A DNA stretch of 64,000 bases from Taeniopygia guttata. Lineage: Eukaryota; Chordata; Aves; Passeriformes; Estrildidae. The first letter of the stretch is position 1. The number at the start of each line of letters is the position of its first letter. The stretch is taken from assembly GCF_048771995.1 (NCBI RefSeq), contig NC_133027.1:6072001-6136000 (forward strand), written 5' to 3'. The notes under the pieces are model-generated. The model searched no databases. It had not been told where the DNA came from and was given only the letters and a program-made list of their open reading frames with translations. Below, in pieces: positions 1 through 12,800 of the stretch. Made by a program: the position numbers and the translations under genes.

Positions 1-125
1 AAGTGTTCCAGGCCAGACTGGACAAGATTTTAAGCAACCTGGTCTAGTGAGAGATGGATTGGAGAGGGGATTGGAACAAGATGATCTATGAGGTCCCTTC
101 CAAACCAAGCCATTCCATAATTTTA
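1..125 (+). mobile_element. CR1 LINE 3'-end fragment
   Basis: The sequence reads like the 3' end of an avian CR1 LINE in plus orientation. A block about a lost wager of the form 'caggccagactggacaag' is followed by the hallmark 'ggaacaagatgatct', 'aggtcccttccaa' and a 'ccattccataa' tail. The 5' side runs off the window. It lies in the CLIC5 intron between the short first exon and the shared exons, antisense to CLIC5. The family call rests on these recognisable 3'-UTR words. Confidence 0.8.
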
Positions 126-958
126 GATGGGCATAGGGGATCTCAGCCTCAATGTGTGTAGAGGCCTTAAAACACTCTGAACACCAAAAAATCTGAGCTC
201 TTCACTGAGACAGAGTTTGCATGAAGTTTGCTTTTAATAAGGTTGTATGTGTCATGGGTTTCAACTGTGCCACTGATTTTAAAGGTAAGATTTTCACAGC
301 CCAAGACCGACACCCATACACAACTTGAAACATTCTGAAACCCTACCACATGAAAGCTGTAATCATTTTCCTGTATTTTCATTTAATTGCTTTCTGCTCT
401 CAGTCACGCTTCTACAAAATCGGAATGCGCTTCAGTCTGAGGAAACCAACAGTAAAAACTGATTTTGTATTAGTTTAGGGGAAAAAAGGAAATATTGCAG
501 TAAATAATCAGAAGACTGACAGCTTATCTCAATCTTTATTGTTTTATAGTCCATCAGCATTTCAGACCCAACAGCCTCTGCTGAGGCACCAAATCCTGGT
601 ATCCCCAGCTCTTCCCAAAAATGGAAAAGAAAGTCAGGATTCATAGAGCAAAACCTGAAGCCCACAACCTCAAGTGTAAAGTTAGGACACAGTACATTGC
701 AGGCAGCAGGCTAAGAATAACAGACCAAACTCAGGAGGAGAGAATTAACAATAAAACACAGGAACTCTGACTCTCCCTCCACAACATTACCTAATTCTAA
801 TGTCACGAAGAAGAAAGCAGAGTGAGCGTGTGTACAAGAGATAACAGGCTGTCACAGCACCGCTTCCGCTCAGCGCCAGAAAATTAAAGTTTGATTATTC
901 AGTAGAAGCTGAGCCGATCTGAGAGTCACACCAGTGTCCAGTTCACAGCACAACTTAC
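126..958 (-). other. CLIC5: CLIC5 intron downstream of the short first exon
   Basis: This is the intron that follows the short CLIC5 first exon on the minus strand and runs off the left edge. No exon with the expected next CLIC sequence (the AGIDGESIGNCPFSQRL region) is visible here. I see no repeat beyond the CR1 tail at its left end. Confidence 0.6.
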
Positions 959-1021
959 CTTCACAAAGAGCTCGATTTCAGGGTCCTTTCCTTCCCCATT
1001 AGCAGCAACAGAGTCTGTCAT
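959..1021 (-). CDS. CLIC5: CLIC5 short first coding exon (CLIC5A-type)
   Basis: The minus strand encodes 21 residues starting MTDSVAANGEGKDP and ending EIELFVK, followed directly by a GTAAGT donor in phase 0. This closely matches the N terminus of the short CLIC5 isoform (human MTDSATANGDDRDPEIELFVK-type). CLIC proteins switch between a soluble glutathione-transferase-like fold and a membrane form. CLIC5A links to ezrin and the cortical actin of microvilli, hair-cell stereocilia and podocytes. The redox-active Cys motif and the rest of the fold are in exons beyond the left edge. The start codon is fixed by homology. The same donor phase is used by the long first exon at 20001-20489, so the two are alternatives feeding one downstream exon set. 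Confidence 0.93.
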
Positions 1022-1350
1022 TTTTCACCCCCAAGGCTACCAGCTGATCTCTTGATATTAAGTGGCAAAAGGAGGTTCCAACTGCAGGGCGTGCGAGTTT
1101 CCCTTCGGAACCGCTCCCACAAAGCTCTTAAAACATCACTTGTAATGATACAGCTCGAAAGGAGTGGAGAAAACAAGTAGCAGGCAATTAACAATAATTA
1201 AGAAAAGGCAGGCAGCAGAGGAGCAGTCCCGGTAGTTCTTCAGAGCAACAAGTGCTGCTGTGCTCTGGTTCAGTACCCTCATCTGTCAGAGCTGCAGCCC
1301 TCGCTGCCTGCCCAAAATAGCCCAGAGCATAAAAGAGCAGAGGGTGGGGT
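1022..1350 (-). promoter_or_regulatory. CLIC5: 5' UTR and likely proximal promoter of short CLIC5 isoform
   Basis: This stretch is immediately upstream of the CLIC5A-type start codon on the minus strand and must hold its 5' UTR. It is mildly GC-enriched compared with its surroundings but is not a CpG island, and I see no well-placed TATA box on the minus strand. The assignment comes from position only. Confidence 0.4.
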
Positions 1351-3839
1351 TAAACTCACAGGGGAGGAGACAAGCTCCTGGTACCTACGGTAAGATCAGA
1401 CTCTGAACAAATAATTCTGCTCTTCCCTGTTTTCAGCATTTCTGTTCCCTCCCTCATTCTACTCCTGAGAGCACCAGGGACAGGGAAGAAGGAAATCCTG
1501 CAGCCAGGCTGGTTTCGTTGTTTTAAGCAACAGTGATGTTTTTTCTGCTTTTCTGAAGTGTGTTTGTCCTGCCTCTAGCCGTTCAAAGTCCTGATATTGT
1601 TATTGCTATGAAAGGTAAGAGAAAAAGGCTGTGCACTGGCTGTTGGATCAATCAAGTAATGGGAAGAAAAGCTGCTTCTCAGCAGCCCCCACCTTGTGTG
1701 TGGTACAAAGTGATACAGAAGCCAAAACTCAGGTGAGAGAAGCACCTGTGATGTGATGGAGGTCAGGAACAGAAGAATGGGAATGTTTGGGTCCCATAAC
1801 TATTTCTAAGCATGTCCCTCGGGGTGCTGGTTGTAGAGGGGGGACAGGAGGGCAATGATTTGCTGGGTGGAGCATGGGAGAACAGTTCCGAGGGCCTCAG
1901 CCTGCTGCTGACATGCTGCTGTCATCCCTACTGCCCTTCCTTTGCCCGCGTTCCTTGCGTTACTCAGAGGGCCCTGAGCATGAGGTGGCACCTATAGAAA
2001 GTCCTGACACAGCCAAAAGGCACGAAGGGAGGGAGTGCTGGCACAGGAGGGGACAGCAGGCAGAGGTGAAGGGTTCAATGGCACCTCCTCCTCATTCCCA
2101 TCCCTGCCTGGAGGGACTTTGTGTCCTCCTGCCCTCGGGAAGTTTCTCTCTGCTTCTGCCCCTGATCCTGTTTCAGGACTGCCAAAGCTCTGGCTCACAG
2201 GTTGTTGGCAGCTTGAGGTGCCAGGCATGAGCAGTTTTACCTTCCCCTTCTGACACAGAGATGCCTTTTGGGGAGGGTTTTGACATGATCAAACACTCGC
2301 CTTTCCTGAAAGTGCTCTTAGCTGTGTGCTGCTGTGATGATCTCCAGTTCTCTCTGTAGGCATTTGACACAGCTCCAGAGCACTCAAAATCAACACCTCC
2401 ATGGCCCTTTGGGTAAGTTCTGTGGGAATTTTCCCACAACAGCTGCTTCACGTGCGCTATATGAAGAACTGAAATGGTTAACAAGTAAATCTCATTATGC
2501 TGTTGCAACTGTAATTACAACATAATCATCATTGTAATTACTGTAAAAGTATGCTTATGGTTTTTAGATCTAATTAGCACTCATTCAAATAACTGGAAGG
2601 TTAACTGTAAGAGAATTAAGTGTTGTTACTCCTTTGATTTCAAATTTTTACATGTAATTTTTGGACCAGGCACATTAATTACCAAACATTTAGAGTACAA
2701 TTATTCTTAAGCCTACCGGCAAGTTTCCAAGGACATGGGCTAAGTGTACTAACATGTGGCAGAAAGAATCATTGCATTGTAATTATGCATTACAGTTATA
2801 AAAGTCTGCCAAAAAACTTAAGAGTAATCGCTGTATCTCTAAAATGCATCCCTAAATAATGCACTATTAACTATACAATTAGAAGCTTTTGGGATTTGCT
2901 GAAAAATTGTTTTGCTCTAGCACCTCATGGTGACATAATTTCCCTTTAATAAGGGTTCCTGGGAACAATGGGAAATGGATCATCTTGACTGAAGTTACCT
3001 GTAGCTCCAGCCTCACTGAAAACACTGTTTTGATATAGGCAAGTGGTTTGAACGAGTTATATCACAGGACCATTGGCTCTGGAAGAGAAGACACTGCCAG
3101 CTATGAGCACAGTAATGAGGTAATGCTGCTAATGCTAAACCAAAGGGTAGAAATAAAATCAACTTTCAAAATCTCAGCACTTACAAGTTATGATGCATGT
3201 GACCTATTTAGATGTCTATTTTAGAATGAAAAAACATGCCCTAGAAGTGTCTAATTTTTTCCACTGAGTCTAGGGTAATGAGATAAACATGTAATGGTCA
3301 GTCAAATCCTACAGTAATTTTTAAGCAGAGGAAATTTATGGCTTTAGAGCCTGATTCCTGTGCCTGTGCCATCCCTCACTCCAGAAGTTGTGCATGCCTT
3401 GCGCTTCTGAAAGTCAAACTCTAGATGAAGCAATTTCAGTAGAGCCTCAACGTGCTAACATCTAAATCCTTCCCTCCCAATTACTGCCTGGGTTTAGTGG
3501 TGTGTTCTAATTAGTTTGCAGACGAAGATTATTGTGCTGAGGCTCAGCAAAGCAGAAGGGAAACTGCAATACAAAGGGAGCAAAGGTGCCCTGCAGCCAT
3601 TTCCATTGTAACCCAGATACAAACTGCTGCAGGGATGGGCCAGATCCCACCTGGCTCAGGGTGTTCTGGGCAGTGCTGCCACTGGAAGGTGCCTTCACCA
3701 TTTGCTTCCATCTCACCTCCTGACCCAGGACCTGATATGGGGTGCTCAGAGGCTACAGAAGTTGAGAAGTAAATACCACACATCTGGTGTTCCAGCCGTT
3801 CTTTTAGGTATCCATGGAAAGAATAAGCCAGCCCACCTC

Positions 3840-3917
3840 AAAAAAAAAATTTAAAAAAATAAAAAAAACAACCAACCAACCAAACAACCAAAAAAAAAAA
3901 AAAACCAATAAAAAAAA
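3840..3917. repeat. A-rich / (CAAC)n low-complexity tract
   Basis: Adenine runs are broken by 'caaccaaccaac' units. This is simple-sequence DNA. It could be a decayed retroposon tail, but no element body is recognisable beside it. Confidence 0.85.
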
Positions 3918-6900
3918 CCCCTCTGCTTTACAAAAATACCCCCATGGAATCCCTAGAAGAGAAGAAACATAACAGACAACATAACTTGTTCAGATAATGC
4001 GATTTTTTTTATAAAGGGATTCTGGAAGTTGAATTTACGATAAACATTGTAGAAGGCAGTGAGTAGGAGGAAACATATATAGATGCATATATATATTTTT
4101 ATATGCACTGCTTTAGGAATCTATTCATGCATTTACTGCTTTTCTGTCATATAAAACTGACTTATCGCTTACATCTGGGTGGAACCTTTCTGACTATAAT
4201 AGTTTTTAGTGTCTACACAGCTCTTTTGTGTATGATGAAATCAGCTCTTTCTTGAGCCAAATTAAGGGTAAGATACTGATAAATAATTAGTACACTCTCA
4301 TTTTACTGCAAAGAATGAGTCACTTAGTTTGGCCTATCATTTTCTCACAAGTCAGAAGTAGCAGAGGCTTTGAGTTACACACAAGATCATTAGACACTAA
4401 ATTATGAACTCCTCATAAGCCAAGTCATTATAGTTTGAGGTTTATGAGATATAGAAATGAATATGAGCATGTCATCCCATTAATAAGAGAACAGCTTCAG
4501 AAAAGGAACAGCCACATCCCTACGTAAGACCTCTATTGTAGGTGAACCCTGATGCCCTATCAGCTTTCACAGGCCTGATCCAAGCTTCACTTCCAGCAAA
4601 GATTTGTCCCAAGGGGGTGAAGCAGAGGCCAAGCATCCAGAATGTAACTCTATCAGTTCTCCTGCACACTGCTACGTTACCAAGAAGGATCAGAGCACAA
4701 AGCACATCCATCTCCCAGTGCTTCCATCCAGCTCCTTCCATCAGAGCAGGTATTGCAAGTTTTATATGACACAGGTGATGTTTTTCATTGTTGTGATAAA
4801 AAGAAGTTTGGTGCAGCTGCAGTAAATGCAGCAAATTATATTTGGGGCTATGATTTCACCAGGGAATTATTTAACTGCTTAGTTGTCAAAAAGCCCCACA
4901 CCTAAGCAGCAGCCAGGGCGATTCGTTATGGAAACATCTCCTCCAGAAACAGTTCTGAATTACTGGAAATTTCCAACTACATTTATTGGATGCTAGTAGT
5001 TTTGATATGCAACACACTTAACAAGTTAACAACTGCAAGGAATCAATCCAGTAATTTTTATTTTCCCTTGAGTTACAATGTGTCCCTATCGATTTCTTGT
5101 CTGAATTTCAGAAAAATCAAAAGATTTGTCTCAGATATTTGGGGCCAGACAGCAGGTTCCCCTCCCCAAATGTATAAGACATGCATGGACATTCAAAGCT
5201 CTTCTCATCAGCCTCATGCCAACACTGGGTGAGCAGATACTTTCCCTTGACTCTAAAGATGTACAGTACCACAAACTGTGTTGGTTTGATGGAAGAACTT
5301 TGATTTTGTTCCTTTTTGTAAATTTTCCCACACTCAAGGTAATGGAAGACATCAAGAGATACAAAAACAGCTGTGCAGCCTGAATGTTCCAATAGATGGG
5401 ATGTGATGGAAAAGCCTAGACCAGAAAACTTTGTACTTCATTAACTGGCCAGTTTGAGGTAACCCACTCTATACCCACGCCCATATATTATGAATCTATC
5501 ACAGCCATGATACAGTTCTCCTTCATCTTTTTATTTAAAAGTATTATTTTAGCTCTAAAATTATCTTGTTGAAACTCTTCTGTTTAGCAGAATGAATCAG
5601 TTCAGACTGGAGTTTTGTAAAGTTCTAGTCCAAAACCATGGAATTCTTTTTATATATAATTATGTTTTCACATGGATGCAGCATCAGACTTTGCTGTAAC
5701 ATTAATAAGCATTAACACCTTCAAGAGAAAACCTGCTGCTGTTCAGTGTGAAGAGGGATTGCATTATGGATTATGATCTCAGTGCTCACATCGAGACAGT
5801 CTCAGGTACCCATTTGTAGGGAAGTGGCTCTGAAAAGGTACAAAATCATCTCGCAATGCTGCATTCAGTACAGAGGCTTCTAGAGGGCAGTAGTTTATTT
5901 CACTGTCATTCAAAAACTGACATTTCAATTAAAAACAAAAGATACTTCCAACCAGGACTGAGACTGCTCTGGAAAGTGGTATTGTAGGAGATACAATGGA
6001 GAGAGCATGACAGATTGTCCCAAACTGTGGGCTATATGGATAATGCAGCTGATGAAAGGAGAAATGTAGAAATCCTCAGCCCTTGCTTTTCAAAATGAAT
6101 CCTCCATGCTATCAAGTGTGCTGAAGAAAAACAGCACCAGGTAACTGTGATGTACCCATTGTTGTTGACTCACTACTGTCATAGAACTAAAATTACATTA
6201 TTTTACTTCCAAGTCTTCAACAGAGTAAGTAATGCCTATTCCTGTCTTGTTTTACAGGAGTTCATCATGCAAGTCCCTTTCTAGATTATTTCTGTTCACT
6301 TTTTTGTATGCTTCTTACCATAAATTAAGTCTAAATTAATTAAGATTTGAAGCATGAACATGCAAACTAGGATTAAATTCCTCTCCAAACAAAAGACCAG
6401 CACACAACATACTACTTTAATCCTGATTTATGAATTATTATTTACAAAAAGTGTTCAAAATGGCATGAACAACTCATGCATATCTCAGGCTAGGCTTCAA
6501 TTGCTCCCAGGAACTGAGGCTTAAAGAATGCACAGTTGCTGCTGATTTCATTGGACACATTAGTGTTTCACACTGTTGTTTAGCAAACAATTTGGCTGAG
6601 AGCTGAAATTACTTTCTTTGTCCTGATGCACATTATGTCTAAAAGTTAAAGCCTTCAGCAGCTCAGTTTGAAATTACTCACGACTCAGGCTGGCCCCCAT
6701 GGGTTCACACACTGGCATCAGTACCTGCATAGCAGGTTACGGGCATGGATCTGCACTGTGGGTTTCAGAACCCTCTGTGGTGTACGTACTGTTTGGCTTA
6801 AGAAAAGGGCCTCTGGATTTTTGCTCCCTGATAAACTCACACTGGATCAGTGTGAAATAGCAGGGCTCAGCATCCTTACATCCCTCTGTGGCAGCAAAGT

Positions 6901-7372
6901 TTACCCTCTGCAGTGGTGATGCCACTGGTCAATGGCAGTGCTGCTAGCCTGGGTTAATGCTGCTGGCTGACCTTGAGCCTCACAGTGAACTGAAGAACTC
7001 TTCCATTCTCCTTAATAAATTGCCTTCATTCATTTTTCATTTCACCTTTTGGTACTTCTGTGATAAATTTTCCACCAAGTTTGCCAGCTCACTTGCCTTA
7101 GTGCATCACCTCAAACTGTTACGAAATGAACCGTGGGTTCTTTGCTCTTTTTTTCCTTCCCAAGAACTTCAAAGTAAGAGTTCAACATCTTGCAGCACCT
7201 AAAGTTGACTTGGTGACATCCCATTTTAGGTTGTTGTGTTTTCTGGTTTTTGGGGTTTTTTTTGGCTTGAGGACCCTTTTTCACTGCAGAGTTAATGCAA
7301 ACAACCAGATGAATTGAAGCAAGGTGGTGAGTTAAGCACAGAGGTGAACTTCTCTTCTGCAAATACTCTTTT

Positions 7373-7430
7373 ACATTAGCAGATTTTTGCTGGTAACCAT
7401 CACATTAACAGATTTTTGCTGATGACCAGC
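7373..7430. repeat. 29-bp direct tandem duplication
   Basis: Two adjacent copies (7373-7401 and 7402-7430) both begin 'acatta' and share 'cagatttttgctg'. They differ at a few bases. This is a small local duplication in CLIC5 non-coding DNA. Confidence 0.75.
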
Positions 7431-9111
7431 AAACCCAGCTCATTAGGACTTCAAAGAACATGTCTCACATCCTTAAGTGAAAGATGTTTGTGGTAATTCT
7501 TAAAAAGATGGTTGGCTTAAGACTAAAAGTACATTTTTAGTGAAATTCAGCACTGAGCAGTGTCTAAATAACAGTGGTGCCTTGTTTAAGTCTGTCAGAA
7601 CTGGGAATACTGGGTAGTCTAACTAGAAAGACATAAGGGGTTTTTTTGCCTCTTAAGTGGAAGATTTTCCACAAAATTTCCGTCTTTTGCCAAAATCACA
7701 AATTTTCACAGAGCATGTAGCAGCTATCACTTTTATAAGAAAAATGCGGACCCTTGGCCACTGGCTGCAATATCTGGGAGCAACCTCACAGCCCACCAAA
7801 ATGTCAAAGCCCAGTTTGTCCTTGCAGTGTCACTGCTCTGACCTTGGTGACAACTCCAATACAATTCTGTAGAAAATGGACCAGGTTTTCCTGTGAGACC
7901 TACATCAGCTGGAAAAGTTCTAATGAGATGTAGACCCTTTACTCATTATTAGCAACTTCTACCCATTTCTAATCAAGCAGCAAGTCAGAGTTGATACCAG
8001 ACTAAATAATAAATATATCAAAAGGTATCTCATGATGTTGAGAGAAAACTAAATTCCCCTGCAGAAGGTGGCAGCAAACAGACTCTCCAGTTAAGACTTG
8101 CCTACAGGTTCAGGCAGAAAATTGACCTTTAGAGAGGAAAAGCAGAATTCAGAAGGGTGAAGTTGTGTGTGTTGTGAGGTTTGACTTCTCTCAGCTCTGC
8201 ATCTTGACTAGGTGGAAGTCACTGTGAGGGAGTTTTGATCATCTCTGACCATACTGGGTCTCCTGACCAGAAAAAGATTACTTTAACATACAGAATTATC
8301 AAACCAACACGCTCTGCAATGATCTCATATCTCATGAGAGATCTAGCAATCAAACAACAAATTAAAAGGTAACTGATAGCCCTTTTTAGAGAACTAAGTA
8401 TATAGAATCAAAACTGAAAGCAAGTTAGCCACGTCATCTATTACTTTCCCAAGATATTATAAACATTGCACTTTATTATTGTAAACCAGAAAAAAAATTA
8501 AAATGCTGTAATGAAAATGAAGGGGAATCTACATATACAAACTTCATAGTGCAAAGCTTCATAAAATCAAAGAGGAGGACACAGAGCCACTGGAAGTAAT
8601 ACATGTGGGAATAGTTTATTGATAGGGCTGATAATGCCACTGATTGTTAATGCTTCCTAATTCTTTCTTACACCGTGTTTTCAAGTCAGTGTAACTTTTA
8701 CCAGACTTTAAAAAGGGAGCTTTTCAACACTGGTGTCTTCTTTATTCATCCAAAGGACTTCAGACACCCAAAGAATTATCCTGCAAAGCACTCAGCCAGT
8801 GAACTCACCGATTCCCCGGACTACATCTTAAAACAAAAGCTTGAAAGTGAACAAAAATGCAAGGAAATGACCCAATTTCCCCAGAATCAACAGCAAGCTA
8901 AGAATAGATTCCTGGACTCCTCAATGTCAGCTTAGTCAAACCATTGTCAAATGAATTTTTTTTCCAAGCGTTCAGAACTCCATTGTCATGGAGTACGCTC
9001 TCCATGCAGGTGATTATCTGAATATATCTGCAAGTACAACATTCTTTGTACACAAAGACATTCCACCAGCCCACCTGTCACGCTCTGCTTGGAAAATCTG
9101 CCCTTCGGTCT

Positions 9112-9115
<4 letters not shown>

Positions 9116-9147
<32 letters not shown>
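9116..9147. repeat. Poly-T tract (32 nt), poly-A on minus strand
   Basis: An uninterrupted run of 32 T on the plus strand. It lies just downstream, in minus-strand sense, of the promoter-like cluster at 9171-9380. It may be a retroposition tail or plain mononucleotide expansion. No target duplication was identified. Confidence 0.9.
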
Positions 9148-9151
<4 letters not shown>

Positions 9152-9170
9152 ATAAAATGCACTTGGTTAC

Positions 9171-9380
9171 CATCCCCATGAGTCACACAGCCCAGTCTGG
9201 ACAAGTTAATTGTTAAGTGGAACTGGGCAGCAGAGCGTTCTTTGGTCACATCTTTGCAGGGACTTGCGGAGCGCGGTCTCCTCCCGGCTGGCAGCGCAGG
9301 AGGAATGCCAGGCTGCCGGAGCTTTTATAGCGGGACTATTTTTAGCTGTTATCAGCCGCTATCAGTGCGGGGCCAATCCG
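9171..9380 (-). promoter_or_regulatory. CLIC5: Candidate TATA-type alternative CLIC5 promoter and 5' exon
   Basis: Read on the minus strand, there is a CCAAT box (9373-9377), two GATA-type words (TATCAG on the plus strand at 9360-9365 and 9350-9355), a perfect MEF2-type word CTAAAAATAG (9336-9345) and a TATAAAA box (9323-9329). All lie in a small GC- and CpG-rich island (about 9250-9500) inside AT-rich DNA. The order and spacing suit a start near 9300. A possible donor, GGATG|GTAAC, at 9171/9170 would close a 5' exon of about 130 nt. The strand agrees with CLIC5, between its two coding first exons, so a muscle- or blood-type alternative CLIC5 start is the simplest reading. No transcript evidence is available, so the call is inference. 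Confidence 0.5.
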
Positions 9381-9692
9381 CGCCGGGGCCGCACAGAAAC
9401 TCTGCCCCGGCCAAACTCCGCTCGCAGCGATCTCCAGGGAGGGGCTGGATGCTGCTCTGAGCTCGGGCTGCTCTTTGTACGCGCTCCTGCGAGGCGCCTT
9501 AGGACAGCGAGCAAGTTACTGATTCAACAGATAAGCATCCTGCCTATATTTGGTGAAAATGAGTGAATTTAAGGTGCCTCGTGAAGTCCAATAAGTGATG
9601 CAATCATTCAGTGTGATGTACATATAAATCAATCTGTGGTGTTTTTACAAAGGTGGTGATTTTTATGTCACCTTGTAACTGTGATTATTTAC

Positions 9693-9864
9693 AAATCCAT
9701 GTGCTCACCAAAGAAAGAAAAGGCAGATTGGTGCCTCTTCAAAACAGGCCACATGGTTTATAATAGACTTTTGACATTAAATCCATGTGCTCACCAAAGA
9801 AAGAAAAGGCAGATTGGTGCCTCTTCAAAACAGGCCGCATGGTGTATAATAGACTTTTGACACT
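9693..9864. repeat. 86-bp tandem duplication, two copies
   Basis: Two adjacent copies (9693-9778 and 9779-9864) are nearly identical: both hold 'ccatgtgctcacc', 'ggcagattggtgcctc' and 'ataatagacttttgaca', with only a few differences. The high identity means a recent event. It lies about 350 bp upstream, in minus-strand sense, of the candidate promoter at 9171-9380. Confidence 0.95.
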
Positions 9865-12800
9865 GGACTTTGTCCAGCATATTTTTTAGTAACTTCTCCT
9901 GGAAGTAAGACCTTGTAGTAACTTTAGGCTTTGAGAAATTAATTTGAAATTGTGATTAAAATGTGTATTAAAATTAGGAAGGATTTCTGATGACATTAAG
10001 AAAAATACAAATTTTATAAGTTTAAATGAGTTGTCCTAGTATTTCTGTTTATTGAGGACTTGCCAGTATTATCTGGGCACCTCACTGGCCATTTCTGGAT
10101 AACAGAGACTCTCTTGCAATGAAGGGCCACCCAAAGTATCAGTGTTACAGCTAAGGATGAACATATTTATAGACCAAGTATAAATGTGGGCAAATATAAA
10201 ACACTTCTGCTGGTCAGATTTTTAATCAAATAGATTTTAAAATGAATCCCAAAATGGTACAAATACATGTGAGCAGAGGTCTGAAGAGTGATTAAATACC
10301 TATATTTTCAGATGCAAAGCTTCCACTCCTTCCATTTGCTTCTCAACCAGCTCTCAAGCTGCAGGGACACAGTGTTGAGAACTCCCAAAGCACAGCAACA
10401 TAGACATTTCACCTCAAATAGAATTTGTTTACTCAAACAATCATAGGTATCTTAAAACAGGAGGTTATTAAAATAATATTTTACTGCAAAGAATGTTTAG
10501 TTTAGCTATACAAGCAGAAGCAACCTGAGACAAGATGCAACTGTGAAAAAAGAAAAGGCACCTTTGTGGAAAAAAAAAAAGTGTGCAGAAGGGGATTACT
10601 ATGACAACTGGCAGAAATGGAGACAAAAAGGATTGGCTGGTTTAGCCTCAAAACATCTGAGGTTGTCTGAGCCTAAACTGATTTTTAAAAGAGCAAAATG
10701 CATGAATGACTATTAATTGACCATACTGGCACAAGAGCTGTTTTAGCTGCACATAAATAAAGGTAATTTGAAAATTAAAGTGTCAAACCTTTAGAGCAGT
10801 GATGTTCTGAAACAGATTTCCAAAATGAATAAGAATAGTAATAGTTTCTAAATAGACCTTGATCACTTTATGAATGAAGGATTGCATGATGAGGCTGTCT
10901 GTAACAGAATACTCAATTTCATGTCCCAAAAAGTCACATCCAGTCCCATGAATTTCTTTTTCAGATTACCTAGAATCCCCAAAGAAACCATCTTGGTCAG
11001 TGTGCAGATTTCTACCTTTTTGTGCCTCATATTTTATAAACATATAAGCAGGAAGATAATGGTTTTCCCTCAGAAGATGTGTTCTTGAGTTTTACTTCAT
11101 TAACACCTGCATGGATCCTGCAACAGAAAATCAATTAACTTGTAAATCAAAATCCTGGTTTTGAACACTGCTGGATGTACTGGAACCAAACCTGTACACT
11201 GACAAATTCACTTCCCAGCTATCCCTGAGCACGTCGTTGAAACGTCATCAATGTCACTGACGTCTTGTACTATCAGAGACGTACCAACAGTAAAAATTCA
11301 CCTACAATTGTTTCGTTAATTGATATGAAAAAGACCATTTAAAGATCTAAATATAAAAATCATACCTGCAGATGACAAATAAATGACTCATTTTAGAGTG
11401 ACACACTTCCTCCTTTTCTTCTGCCACAAAAGGCAGTTTCATACAGGTTCATAATATTTTCCACAAAGAAGTGGTAAATATTTTTTATATTGCCACAAAT
11501 AAATAAAAATATTTATATTTCTCTTTTCAGCCACAAACAAAGTTATGAGAGGACATTGACTAATTCTAAATGAACTAGTAAATACAGTGGCAGAACAGGG
11601 GAAAATTTGCCTTCAATGCAGGGTCTTATGACCCAAAGAAACAAAGAATTTTTCTTTTCCCAATTAAAATCTTAAGCTGTGTCTGAAACAGTATCTAGGA
11701 ATTCAAATTTAGTATGTCCAGTTAGCTTTTCTCTTCTACTGTGGTGTCTGAAATAAAATGTAATTCTAAAACAAATACAGTTCAAAGACACATATGGCGA
11801 TTGCTGTTAAAAAAAGGATAAGATTTGATTGAAGTTAAAGGAAGAGTGCTGGATCTCAGTTTTTGAAAGATGATAAAATGTATTAGATAATTTTGTCTGG
11901 TTAATTTAGACTGTAAGTGAACAGCACAAGTGTCCAACTGTTTGATCACTATTGCACTTCAGTTTTTGCTGAGTGGGGACTATGAAACAATAAGGGAAGT
12001 TAAATAGCCTGAAAAAAGAAACTCATCAATCTAAAGATTATTTCCAGATGTCTATTACCAGAATTCACTTCTAGTTTAATCTAGTGATCCAAGATTTGTA
12101 TTTAAACTGTCACTGGTGGAATTCAGTTTATTTAACTTTAGGTGACCAGGCCATTGTTTTCAGTGAAAGTTTATGGCTTGATGCAGTTGCCTAAGCCTAG
12201 ATATCCAGCAGCATTTGATAGGATAGCTGAGGAAATCCATAAACATGTATGAGACAGGATTTATGGGACACTCCTAAGGTAGCTGGAGGCCAGGAAAGCC
12301 TTTAGACATCTAAACCAGCAGGGGATGCCCGTGGTTGGAAAACTGAATTAGGCTCCACTCCATACAATGAACAGTCAGCCTAACAAGGAACCTCCCTCTA
12401 CAGGTGCTTGCACTTGGCCACAGGAATTAACATTCCATCATGGTATTTCAGATAGATTTTTGTTGCAAAAAGAGCCTAGACATCGTGCAGAGGTGTAGTT
12501 AATGGCTTACAGACACACCTTCAATTGGATGAGCCAAATCTTGATATCTAAAGAAAACAAAGAGCAGAACAGAAATTCTGCTTTCCTCTTGCACTCCAAA
12601 ATAATTGACATATTATCATCACCTGTTGCTCTGCAGGGATTATGCATTATTTTGTATTTGTGAAATATTACTCTCAGTAGAGCTACTCTTTAAGTACTTG
12701 TAAAATAACCAATTCAAAATAATACAAATTGCTCTGTTTTGGACAGGATCCCTTTAACAGGTGACAATACTGCTACACAGGTAAGTTTTCAAGGCCAGCA

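Larger units (their letters stand above)
1351..9115 (-). other. CLIC5: CLIC5 intron/upstream DNA between alternative first exons
   Basis: No gene is supported here. For the long isoform this is intron; for the short isoform it is upstream flank. Open frames of 60-120 codons on both strands (for example 1874-2230 plus) lack recognisable homology, splice context or codon bias and look like chance. About 2540-2900 is very AT-rich with several TAATTA/ATTAAT-type homeodomain core words and is a candidate non-coding element. An A-rich simple repeat lies at 3840-3917 and a 29-bp direct duplication at 7373-7430. Confidence 0.5.

Noticed and set aside
9210-9566. 118-codon plus-strand frame over the 9.3-kb GC-rich island
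   Set aside because: It runs through promoter-like motifs on the opposite strand and has no homology; composition explains it.
11230-11290. Cluster of ACGTCA/TGACGTC words as a regulatory element
   Set aside because: No complete CRE palindrome, no GC island and no nearby start; too weak to list as a feature.
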